Positions 24,232 to 30,465 of a DNA stretch of 31,140 bases are shown piece after piece; the first letter of the stretch is position 1, and each line of letters begins with the position of its first letter. The position numbers and the translations under genes are program-made. The notes under the pieces were generated by a model. That model ran no database searches. It was not told where the DNA came from and saw only the letters and a list, made by a program, of their open reading frames with translations. Origin of the DNA: a virus. The stretch lies in the IMG/VR virus record IMGVR_UViG_3300012919_000023, positions 1 to 31,140 of that record. One strand, written 5' to 3'.

Positions 24232-24802
24232 CGTCTTCTGCACCTGTGTTGCTATTATTATTATTAGCTTCAACAACGAAACTGCCATCCTCTTCACCAA
24301 ACCCAAAACCACCTGTTTCGGAGTTTACGAGGTCAACAATCTGCACAGCCTTCAAACGCAAGGATGCTCCGATACCAATACTGGCGACATCATACCCATA
24401 AGGCTCAAATGCAATCTTAATGCGTGAGCCATTGCCTACAAGCATCTGCTCAACAATCGGCTTGCCTTTGCAATCAAATACCTTGGGTTGCATCTTCATG
24501 TCGCCCTTCTTGGTTTTGATGACAGCCTTCTGTTTGAACTTAAATTCAATCTCGCCTGTCTCGTTGCCTTCAGAGTCGGTTGCTTTGAAGTATGGCTTTG
24601 GTGCTAGTTTCTTCTTCTTGGATTTAGAAGCTTCCATTGTTTCTTCGATGGTGTTGTCGATGACCTTAACCAAGGGTTTGGCATCTGACTTCGACATACG
24701 AAGGTTCACTTGGTACACACCATTCTCGTCAAATTTCGTGTCTGGTGTGAAGATGTAGGCAAAATAAGCCGTGCCTAACGGCGTAGTTACTGTGTTCGTC
24801 AT
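24176..24802 (-). CDS. Single-stranded DNA-binding protein, T7 gp2.5-like
   Basis: 208 residues (T7 gp2.5 has 232). The N-terminal OB-type region (TPLGTAYFAYIFTPDTKFDENGVYQVNLRM) and a central Lys-rich strand region lead to a C-terminal tail that is almost all Asp/Glu (from ~185) and ends in aromatic Tyr. That matches the acidic, aromatic-ended tail that recruits polymerase and helicase in T7. It is the first gene of the replication block, with both a palindrome copy and a promoter-like motif in its 91-base leader and a GGAG Shine-Dalgarno. Confidence 0.9.
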   Translation of the reverse strand: MTNTVTTPLGTAYFAYIFTPDTKFDENGVYQVNLRMSKSDAKPLVKVIDNTIEETMEASKSKKKKLAPKPYFKATDSEGNETGEIEFKFKQKAVIKTKKGDMKMQPKVFDCKGKPIVEQMLVGNGSRIKIAFEPYGYDVASIGIGASLRLKAVQIVDLVNSETGGFGFGEEDGSFVVEANNNNSNTGAEDDDEEEDIFSEENEEDGDY

Positions 24803-24828
24803 CTGTCTTTTTTCTCCATTTCGACAAT

Positions 24829-24843
24829 CGTTACAATGTAACG
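24829..24843. promoter_or_regulatory. Dispersed palindrome, copy 5 (CGTTACAATGTAACG)
   Basis: A perfect palindrome 26 bases upstream of the SSB ATG, lying just downstream of a candidate phage promoter. A protein bound here would sit in the path of, or at the start of, transcription into the replication block. Confidence 0.75.
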
Positions 24844-24850
24844 GTTAATG

Positions 24851-24866
24851 ACATCTATAATGTCCA
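24851..24866 (-). promoter_or_regulatory. Candidate phage RNA polymerase promoter before SSB
   Basis: The minus strand reads TGGACATTATAGATGT, identical to the copy before the RNA polymerase gene except C/T in the middle. The ACAYTATAGA core is like the T7 (CACTATAGGG) and especially the SP6 (GACACTATAGAAG) promoters. It lies in the 91-base gap between the RNA polymerase stop and SSB. Confidence 0.6.
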
Positions 24867-24893
24867 CAAAGGTGTAAGTACCAATGTAGATAA

Positions 24894-27311
24894 CTAAGCG
24901 AAAAAATAATCGCTTTTCAGGACTTCTTCGATATCGAAGTCGCCCCTTTTCGGTGGTGTTGGTACTTCTTCAAGCACCTCTTCCGCCGCTTTTTGGAATT
25001 GTTCTAAAACATCATTGTCTTTGTACAATTCCACAAAGGCTTCACGAGTCGCCGCGAACAGCGCATCGGTATCACAGGCGTGAGTACCATACGAGTCATG
25101 TATCATCGCAAAGTCCGTAATACCAAGCTTCACGCACCGATTGATTGTTTTCGTCATTGCTGACGAATCCATCGAATGCACGAAGTTTGGACTACTTCCA
25201 TTGACTGCCCTTCGGCGGTCAGTCTTTTGGTGGTTTGGCTCACGCAAGCTAGGCTTGATGAGCGTGTTGTCGATTGTGGTTGTGATACGCCGTGAACGCA
25301 TCTCTGGATACATCTGGTGTACCAGAAACCCAGTCGGGGTTTCCCAAATTAGTGGGATATTCTCACTGGACACAAGATAGCTTACTTCTTGAAGCCAGTC
25401 CATAACTTGCCGCGCTGACTGAATGACACCACCAATGGCTTGCCAAACAAACTCCGACAGGTATCTGCTAGGCTCGAACAGGTCATCGCCCCACGGATTG
25501 GTATGGCCCAGTTCAATACGCTCTTGGATGTAGTCCTCAATGTACTGGCGTGTGGAATATAGCTGACCACCGTATGGCACGACCATAACAGGCCGCTTGG
25601 TTGTCTTGCGGTTGACACCAAAGTCCAACCACTGACGAGCCATCGGGTCATCCTCACGCTTCAGCATGTCAATCACAGCATCCGCTACGTCTTGGTAGAT
25701 GTCCTGCGGCACATCTGAGTTTCGCAGGTTCGTTGCAAGCGCACCACGGGTATCTCTGAGCATGGCTGAGAGATGTTGTAGGCCGTTATTTGAGCCATCA
25801 AGGGACACAGGTAGGTAGCTGATACCACCATCAACCACACACCGCTTCCATTCGTGACAAAACGCAAGGAAGCACCAAGGCTTGTCAGCTTTAGTCCATC
25901 CCCGTGCCTGAAACGGGTCACGAGCGTAGTCAAGAATACTTTCTTCGTTTTCCTCAACCCACTTCACACGGTCATCGAATGAGACTTTGTCATAACCAAA
26001 GACATTCGCCCCATGAACAGCAAGCCAGTATAGCCCCCTTTTGCCCAACGGTTTCCCATCTCCAAACTCCAGCAACGCACGAGCATAGTCTGGCCCTTGC
26101 GGAGATAGGAAACTGCTGGTCACATACTTACGACCACGGAAATCCATTTGGTACACAAAAAAGAACTTTTGATATTCGCTGAACTTTTCTGCCATGTTCA
26201 TCGTCCGTACAAGTTGCATACGCTTGCTGGTCATACGGGCGTTTGTCTGATGCACACGAGAGGCCGCATGTTTCCATTGCACAAACCGACCAAGCTGGGC
26301 TTCGTCCATATCCGACTTCTTGATGTTAGGAAAGGGTGACGGCGGCAATGGAAACGGATTACGGGCTGGTAGACCACCCCAATCTTCGCCAGACTCCCAG
26401 CACTGTTGCATGACATCCAGAATCCACTTGTTCACTCTCCAGCCTGTGTTCTGCAATGCGTTGATGGCATCGTATTCTTCAGGCATCTCATGAAACTCAA
26501 GCTCATCGAAATAACGCTTGTTGGTTGTCTTGACCAACGGCAGAGGGTGTATGTGCTTTGTGTGGTAGCCGCCAGAAAATGCAGATGACCACGGGCGCGG
26601 CGGGATGACACAAGGCATGAAGCGAGGCGATAAAGCCTCACTTCGCTTGTTCACACGACTCACCCAGTCCAGCGTTTCATCGGTGGCTGTGACATGTAGC
26701 ATTCTACGGTTACGCCCATAGGTATGCGTGACAAGCTTGCAGATGCCCGTGGATTGGACAATCAGGTCAATGACCTTGCAACCCAGATGCATTTTTTCCT
26801 GTTTCGACCACGGCTCGTATTCGATGAGAGCTTTCTTGTTCATCGTGTGGATGATTGCGTACCGCCGATACAGGCGATTGGATGTTCGCTTGTTTACATC
26901 ACGAGCAATCTTGTTGAACCACTTCGGTTCTTGTTCCTTGAAACAGCCAAACTTAAACTCGTCTTCTAAAGCTCCAGCAATCTTCATTGCGACTTTGGTC
27001 AGAGAGTGCTGGTGACTAATGCCATCCATCACAAACTTGAGGCCAAGATAAGCGGCTACTTCTTCGTCTAGCATCTTCAGCAGGTATGCGGCAGACGCTC
27101 CACGACTTGGTTTGCCGTTGAAGCTGTCATCAAGGAATACCCTGATGGCTTCTGTAACGGCATCTACGCTTTGTTTCATGGCAAGAATGCCATACAGCGT
27201 GTTGCTTTCACCGCCGCTGGCGACAGCTTTGGCTACTTGAGATTTATAGTATTCTACGCCTGTAGAACGCATCTCACTTTCTAACTCGTATTGTTGTTCA
27301 ATTAGTTTCAT
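24894..27311 (-). CDS. Single-subunit DNA-directed RNA polymerase, T7 gp1-like
   Basis: 805 residues (T7 has 883). All catalytic landmarks are present: 'DFRGRKY' (~390), motif A 'LDGSNNGLQHLSAMLRD' with D505 (T7 D537), motif B R568-K572-Y580 with the same spacings as T7 R627-K631-Y639, and motif C 'MIHDSYG' with H738-D739 (T7 H811-D812). It ends in ...DYFFA, like the FAFA foot of T7 polymerase. It transcribes the middle and late phage genes. It follows integrase and the 42-residue gene, whereas T7 encodes it near the left end without an integrase. The leader has repeated TATAG motifs that may give autoregulation. Confidence 0.97.
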   Translation of the reverse strand: MKLIEQQYELESEMRSTGVEYYKSQVAKAVASGGESNTLYGILAMKQSVDAVTEAIRVFLDDSFNGKPSRGASAAYLLKMLDEEVAAYLGLKFVMDGISHQHSLTKVAMKIAGALEDEFKFGCFKEQEPKWFNKIARDVNKRTSNRLYRRYAIIHTMNKKALIEYEPWSKQEKMHLGCKVIDLIVQSTGICKLVTHTYGRNRRMLHVTATDETLDWVSRVNKRSEALSPRFMPCVIPPRPWSSAFSGGYHTKHIHPLPLVKTTNKRYFDELEFHEMPEEYDAINALQNTGWRVNKWILDVMQQCWESGEDWGGLPARNPFPLPPSPFPNIKKSDMDEAQLGRFVQWKHAASRVHQTNARMTSKRMQLVRTMNMAEKFSEYQKFFFVYQMDFRGRKYVTSSFLSPQGPDYARALLEFGDGKPLGKRGLYWLAVHGANVFGYDKVSFDDRVKWVEENEESILDYARDPFQARGWTKADKPWCFLAFCHEWKRCVVDGGISYLPVSLDGSNNGLQHLSAMLRDTRGALATNLRNSDVPQDIYQDVADAVIDMLKREDDPMARQWLDFGVNRKTTKRPVMVVPYGGQLYSTRQYIEDYIQERIELGHTNPWGDDLFEPSRYLSEFVWQAIGGVIQSARQVMDWLQEVSYLVSSENIPLIWETPTGFLVHQMYPEMRSRRITTTIDNTLIKPSLREPNHQKTDRRRAVNGSSPNFVHSMDSSAMTKTINRCVKLGITDFAMIHDSYGTHACDTDALFAATREAFVELYKDNDVLEQFQKAAEEVLEEVPTPPKRGDFDIEEVLKSDYFFA

Positions 27312-27319
27312 TTAGTCTC

Positions 27320-27400
27320 CCATCTATAGGTTTCCTTTAGGGTACTACTACCTACAAAGCCTATAACATCTATAGTGTCCATTTTGTTGTACACCTATAA
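27320..27400 (-). promoter_or_regulatory. Cluster of TATAG promoter-like motifs upstream of the RNA polymerase gene
   Basis: The minus strand contains, in order, AAATTATAGGTGT, GGACACTATAGATGTT (the best match, 27366-27381), TGTTATAGGC and AACCTATAGATGGG, all in about 80 bases before the polymerase start. TATAG is the melting/start core of T7-family promoters. Two of the four continue as ATAGATG. The first and second overlap the end of the 42-residue gene. Confidence 0.5.
27366..27381 (-). promoter_or_regulatory. Candidate phage RNA polymerase promoter before the polymerase gene
   Basis: The minus strand reads TGGACACTATAGATGT. It shares 15 of 16 bases with the motif before SSB and contains GACACTATAGA, as in the SP6 promoter. 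It encodes the last residues (WTL) and TAG stop of the 42-residue gene. An autogenous promoter for the polymerase is plausible; no transcript start is known. Confidence 0.6.
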
Positions 27401-27498
27401 TTTAGACAAGGTTCATGGTCTAGGGGTAGTTCGGGTTGTTCTTCATGCTTCAGGCTGGGATTGTTGTCCAGCGGTAGCTCGATTTGCTCTTCATTCAT
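27370..27498 (-). CDS. 42-residue protein with two tandem beta-clamp-binding-like motifs
   Basis: Starts MNEEQIELPLD at 27498 with GGAG 6 bases upstream, overlapping the integrase stop by 8 bases. It is a 16-residue (48-bp) tandem duplication: EEQIELPLDNNPSLKH then EEQPELPLDHEPCLNY, followed by a short tail whose last codons coincide with the promoter-like motif. Each unit has QxxLPL (Q5-L10 and Q21-L26), which fits the hexameric bacterial sliding-clamp binding motif QxxLx[L/F] and closely resembles QLSLPL of Hda. It has no other domain. A bivalent DnaN-binding peptide acting on host replication is my inference. An unrelated acidic linker peptide cannot be excluded. Confidence 0.6.
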   Translation of the reverse strand: MNEEQIELPLDNNPSLKHEEQPELPLDHEPCLNYRCTTKWTL

Positions 27499-28489
27499 AC
27501 TTGTCTCCAAGCATGGAGATTGCATCTGCCAGATTGCGAGGTGCAAGCTTGGCATAGCGCATGGTTACAGCAATAGTTTTGTGACCCAGAAGCTCTTTGA
27601 CAACTTGAAGAGTCACCCCCCTTTGAACCAGTCGGCTGGCGAAGGTGTGACGCAAGGTGTGCCATACTACGTCTTCACCAAGGCCTGCTTTGGTGCGGGT
27701 TCTATCCCATGCAGAACGTGCATATCCATCTTTGAAGATTAGACTGTTTTGCTGTTTTACAGAGGCTTTCCTGCGCTCCAAGATTTTTCTGGAACGTGGG
27801 GTTAGAGGGATTGTTCGAGCTACATCATTCTTGCTTTCCCATACCACTAGCCCCTCTGGTATGAGGTCAAGGGCTTTGATACGCCCTAGCTCACCCTGAC
27901 GCACCCCTGTGTCCAGTGACACAACGATAGCGTCTTGTAGGTTCGCATATCCAAGTTTGCCAGCCGTGTACACAACACGACTTATTTCATCATCATTTAA
28001 CCAGCGTAGGCGGTGTTCGCCTTCACGCTGTCGCCTGAATACTATGTTACCAAAATATTTGTCATACTCCCTAGCAACCCTGAAGGTTTTACTAAGCACT
28101 GCCAAGCGGCGATTGATGGTCGCCCCCGACAGGCCAGCTTCTTTCATGTGGATAATATAATCGTCCACATCGGATGTGGTCATGTCAGTGATTAACTTCT
28201 GGCGACCAAAGAAATCCATAGCCTTGGTCATGTTAATAAGCATCATTCTCTCAGACCTACCGCCCTCCCAATGCAGGGCGAAGGTTCGATTGAATGCTTC
28301 TCTCAGTGTCCACCCGTTTCCAACGCCGTTTTTAGGGGGATTTGGTACGGGCTTGTCATTTTCTAGTGCCTCTCGTGTCAGTGCTTCCCACGCCACAGCT
28401 TCAGCTTTGCTTTTGAAACTGCGCCGTAATCTCTGGGATGCATGAGACACATAGGCTTGATAAGAATTACCTCGTTGTACAACCGTCAT
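27491..28489 (-). CDS. int: Tyrosine recombinase / phage integrase
   Basis: 332 residues from ATG 28489 (GGAG about 12 bases upstream); a TTG eight codons earlier is possible but lacks a better ribosome site. The N-terminal arm-type domain (~1-50) and SAM-like core-binding domain (~62-145) precede a full catalytic set: R197 (DTGVRQGEL), K220 (WESKNDVARTIPL), H277-R280 (HTLRHTFASRL), H303 (LLGHKTI) and nucleophile Y312 (MRYAKL). It should catalyse attP-attB integration. Integrases are found in P-SSP7-like cyanophages and HTVC019P-like pelagiphages at this site. No excisionase, repressor or attP was recognised nearby. Confidence 0.95.
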   Translation of the reverse strand: MTVVQRGNSYQAYVSHASQRLRRSFKSKAEAVAWEALTREALENDKPVPNPPKNGVGNGWTLREAFNRTFALHWEGGRSERMMLINMTKAMDFFGRQKLITDMTTSDVDDYIIHMKEAGLSGATINRRLAVLSKTFRVAREYDKYFGNIVFRRQREGEHRLRWLNDDEISRVVYTAGKLGYANLQDAIVVSLDTGVRQGELGRIKALDLIPEGLVVWESKNDVARTIPLTPRSRKILERRKASVKQQNSLIFKDGYARSAWDRTRTKAGLGEDVVWHTLRHTFASRLVQRGVTLQVVKELLGHKTIAVTMRYAKLAPRNLADAISMLGDKYE

Positions 28490-28505
28490 TTTTAAGTTTG
28501 CTCCG

Positions 28506-28769
28506 TTAATCAATATTGTCGTTACTGCTTACAAGTTCTAGCGTCACATCAATGCGTCTAAAACTGTCAAAGTTGCAGACCATCGCGTCAGCCATTATGA
28601 GGAATAGTGGACTCAGTCCAGTAAACTGAAATGGTTCACCTTCGATACGTCCATCCACAATATGTGCTACCTCAACCACACCTGTCTCTTCATCTTGAAA
28701 GAGACTAAGTGCATGGTTTCGCCCATCATCGTTTTTTTCGGGCTTAAAGTGTATGTGTACGTTGCTCAT
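28506..28769 (-). CDS. Small acidic protein, unknown
   Basis: 87 residues starting MSNVHIHFKPEKNDDGRNHALSLFQDEETG. It is acidic with a beta-rich pattern; 'VVEVAHIVDGRIEGEPFQFTGLSPLFLIMADAMV' suggests a compact mixed fold. It overlaps the upstream gene by 26 bases and ends 16 bases before the integrase ATG. A longer in-frame extension to 29186 is a shadow of the upstream gene. No family recognised. Confidence 0.7.
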   Translation of the reverse strand: MSNVHIHFKPEKNDDGRNHALSLFQDEETGVVEVAHIVDGRIEGEPFQFTGLSPLFLIMADAMVCNFDSFRRIDVTLELVSSNDNID

Positions 28770-29331
28770 CTGAAAAATCGCCTTTCTGCACCGCTCGTTG
28801 CAATTCAAGCCTGTTCTTGAACCAAACAGGCATACCCTTGCGACTACGTTTCCAAGAGGCAAAGCGTTGCTTCTCGAAGAAGTAATAGGCGCGGTATGCT
28901 TCAATACGAGAGGGTGCGTCCTTGTACTGGTCAGGCATACATAAGGGTGGTTCAGACCACGGGTTCGAGTAGAACGGGTGGTCACTAGGTGGGTCAGGAA
29001 GTCTGCCAAGCTCTGGTCGTAGCTTCTCCGCAGAATGAATGTTGTCGAAACGGTCACGATACTGCGTACACAGGTCAAGGTACAGGCAGTACGCCCATGT
29101 GTAGTTGTGGATAGACTCACGCACCCACCTAGTGGATGGGTGGTTTGGATACGCCGCCTCATAAATACCACCAGCCTGCAATGCATGATAGTCCCGCTTC
29201 GGACACAGCAGTCGCTTGGCGGTGGACAGCATCTGGGCTGTCTCCAAAATCATCTTGGGAACGTGCTTGTCGCAATGATACAGAGCAGCTTTCTCTGTGG
29301 TTTTGTCTAGATAGAATATATTCATGTTCAT
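28744..29331 (-). CDS. Conserved phage protein with HCDKHV motif, unknown function
   Basis: 195 residues from ATG 29331 (a second ATG two codons later fits the AGGA site about equally). The N-terminus MNMNIFYLDKTTEKAALYHCDKHVPKMILETAQMLSTAKR is a strongly conserved-looking block that I recall from many marine phage proteins. It is followed by 'YPNHPSTRWVRESIHNYTWAYCLYLDLC' and a 'P..H' rich middle; several His, Cys and Trp residues could bind metal or form an active site. Some relatives are labelled pyrimidine-dimer glycosylase-like, which I cannot confirm here. It opens the integrase transcription unit after a terminator and a palindrome copy. Confidence 0.75.
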   Translation of the reverse strand: MNMNIFYLDKTTEKAALYHCDKHVPKMILETAQMLSTAKRLLCPKRDYHALQAGGIYEAAYPNHPSTRWVRESIHNYTWAYCLYLDLCTQYRDRFDNIHSAEKLRPELGRLPDPPSDHPFYSNPWSEPPLCMPDQYKDAPSRIEAYRAYYFFEKQRFASWKRSRKGMPVWFKNRLELQRAVQKGDFSDEQRTHTL

Positions 29332-29348
29332 AAATCCTGTTTTAGAAC

Positions 29349-29363
29349 CGTTACAATGTAACG
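29349..29363. promoter_or_regulatory. Dispersed palindrome, copy 6 (CGTTACAATGTAACG)
   Basis: A perfect palindrome directly after the T-run of the terminator at 29364-29409, 17 bases before the ATG at 29331. Terminator followed at once by palindrome suggests that a new transcription unit starts or is controlled here. Confidence 0.75.
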
Positions 29364-29409
29364 AAAAAAAATGCCCCACAGTGGAAAAGGAGATAAACCA
29401 CTGTGGGGC
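29364..29409 (-). terminator. Intrinsic terminator after the 138-residue gene
   Basis: On the minus strand, a perfect 12-bp stem GCCCCACAGTGG / CCACTGTGGGGC with a 13-base loop is followed by an A and then eight T residues. It lies 20 bases after the stop at 29430. Strong intrinsic terminator for host or phage polymerase in the early region. Confidence 0.93.
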
Positions 29410-29429
29410 TACGCACTTCTTGGGAGGGT

Positions 29430-29846
29430 CTAGTGCGTGTTCTTTAAATCGGGGAAGGGGTCAGCGAACATCTCTTCAAGTAACTTGGCGAGAGAGTTAG
29501 CCTCTTTGTCGCTGTAGGGACTTTCGGTCATGTCCAACGGGTGGTCATTGTGGTGATGTTTCCACTCTGTAGTGAACCCGCTGAGTTTGCCACACGCGCT
29601 GTCGCGTCTTTCAAAAGGCTTTTCGCCTATTACGTCCTTGATATACACATCACCATAGTCATAAGTGCCGTGTGTGAAAGGTGAAGAAACAGCGCAGAAC
29701 CAACGGGCTAAGTGATTGCCATTGGCGTTGTCAGGGTGTTGGTAAGTTTTTAGCACTCGCCATTCCCAGCCTTCGCTGTTTCTATAAATGGCGTATGGGT
29801 TATCGACTTTTCGGCCTTTGCCGAATGGGTTAGTTTTACGAGCCAT
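29430..29846 (-). CDS. Early phage protein, unknown (138 residues)
   Basis: MARKTNPFGKGRKVDNPYAIYRNSEGWEWRVLKTYQHPDN... is the kind of small hydrophilic protein ('NPY.IY....WEWRVLK.YQ') I recall from many marine phages, with no known function. It is rich in His, Trp and Tyr with 'WKHHHNDHP' (~94-102), and its end is helical and acidic. It is framed by a near-consensus sigma70 promoter and a palindrome upstream and a strong terminator downstream, so it appears to be a single-gene early transcript. GAGGAGG precedes the ATG by 8 bases. Confidence 0.8.
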   Translation of the reverse strand: MARKTNPFGKGRKVDNPYAIYRNSEGWEWRVLKTYQHPDNANGNHLARWFCAVSSPFTHGTYDYGDVYIKDVIGEKPFERRDSACGKLSGFTTEWKHHHNDHPLDMTESPYSDKEANSLAKLLEEMFADPFPDLKNTH

Positions 29847-29865
29847 ATCTTGGCCTCCTCATAAT

Positions 29866-29880
29866 CGTTACAATGTAACG
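29866..29880. promoter_or_regulatory. Dispersed palindrome, copy 7 (CGTTACAATGTAACG)
   Basis: A perfect palindrome between the sigma70 promoter (-10 at 29926-29931) and the 138-residue gene, 19 bases before the ATG. It sits in the transcribed leader, about 40-55 bases after the predicted start site. Confidence 0.75.
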
Positions 29881-29918
29881 GTTGGACAGCATCCTTCTCC
29901 AAAGCACTACCCAACCGT
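29878..29918 (-). other. Inverted repeat at the predicted 5' end of the early transcript
   Basis: Arms ACGGTTGG and CCAACCGT (8 bp, 25-base loop) on the minus strand. The first arm starts where the sigma70 promoter should begin its transcript, and the second arm overlaps palindrome copy 7. The leader RNA could fold either as this hairpin or as the palindrome's own short stem. Confidence 0.5.
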
Positions 29919-29925
29919 CACACTC

Positions 29926-29953
29926 ATTATACCAAATTGTCATTGTTTGTCAA
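29926..29953 (-). promoter_or_regulatory. Sigma70-type promoter, near consensus
   Basis: The minus strand has TTGACA (29948-29953), a 16-base spacer and TATAAT (29926-29931), both hexamers perfect. The -35 overlaps the last codons and stop of the 165-residue gene. It points at the 138-residue gene. The only promoter of this quality I noticed, suited to immediate transcription by the host polymerase after infection. Confidence 0.85.
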
Positions 29954-30435
29954 TGACTTACATAGGTAACCCTGTTGTCATCAGACGTGACCTCTTTTGG
30001 CAAACGCCACACACGATAGTCACCATTTGGTGTCTTTTTGACATGCACTTTGACCCCCGCTTCATCTGCGAGTAAGTAGACAAAGCTTGTGTCACCCGAC
30101 ACATGCCGTATGACTTGGTGTGGGATATCAAAGCAGTCACCAACAATCACCTCACCAGTCACATCGGAAATGGCAAGGTTTTTGAGGGCAATGACCAGTG
30201 GGCTGGACGCGTTGAACTCACGCTTGCGCGACTTCACAATCTTCTTATGCACAGGTATATCACGCATGATTATCTGTGGTTCAAAGTCTGCCAGACTGCC
30301 AATGGTCATCTCAGACTGCCTCTGCAAAGTCAGTTGAGGCTGGGCGAGTACACGCTTGACCTCTTCCTGAACCGTACGCGGCTCTTCTTGGGTTTCAGTT
30401 TTGGGTTTAGTAAACGGATTATCAAATAACGCCAT
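29950..30435 (-). CDS. Early phage protein, unknown (161 residues)
   Basis: Starts MALFDNPFTKPKTETQEEP at 30435 with GGAG upstream; an ATG four codons earlier is possible but would place the start two bases from the palindrome. Residues 1-60 are charged and flexible. The C-terminal ~90 residues (SPLVIALKNLAISDVTGEVIVGDCFDIPHQVIRHVSGD...FVYLLADEAGVKVHV) form a compact beta-rich domain with no recognised family. It carries the -35 of the next unit's promoter in its stop region. Confidence 0.7.
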   Translation of the reverse strand: MALFDNPFTKPKTETQEEPRTVQEEVKRVLAQPQLTLQRQSEMTIGSLADFEPQIIMRDIPVHKKIVKSRKREFNASSPLVIALKNLAISDVTGEVIVGDCFDIPHQVIRHVSGDTSFVYLLADEAGVKVHVKKTPNGDYRVWRLPKEVTSDDNRVTYVSH

Positions 30436-30449
30436 CTCAATCTCCATAT

Positions 30450-30464
30450 CGTTACAGCGTAACG
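30450..30464. promoter_or_regulatory. Dispersed palindrome, copy 8 (variant, with an extra half-site)
   Basis: CGTTACAGCGTAACG, one base off symmetry. The right half continues into a second overlapping palindrome, GTAACGGTTAC (30459-30469), giving three half-sites in a row. It lies 14 bases before the ATG at 30435 and directly after the stop of the 59-residue gene. Confidence 0.65.
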
Positions 30465-30465
30465 G

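Noticed and set aside
27405-27480. tRNA-like stretch on the plus strand (GGTCTAGGGGTAG...), a possible attP within a tRNA fragment
   Set aside because: No matching acceptor or T-arm pairs, and the resemblance is explained by codons of the duplicated ELPLD protein on the minus strand.
28770-29186. N-terminal extension of the 87-residue gene
   Set aside because: Arginine/threonine-rich nonsense-like sequence opposite the real HCDKHV gene; the internal start MSNVHIHF gives a plausible protein.
5937-30464. The dispersed palindrome as the phage polymerase promoter itself
   Set aside because: T7-family promoters are asymmetric with a TATA/TATAG start core; the sequences next to the eight palindromes share no such core, and the better promoter motif occurs separately.
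5937-30464. The dispersed palindrome as a CRISPR array or transposon ends
   Set aside because: The copies are kilobases apart, lack regular spacing and flank no transposase; none lies in a tandem array.
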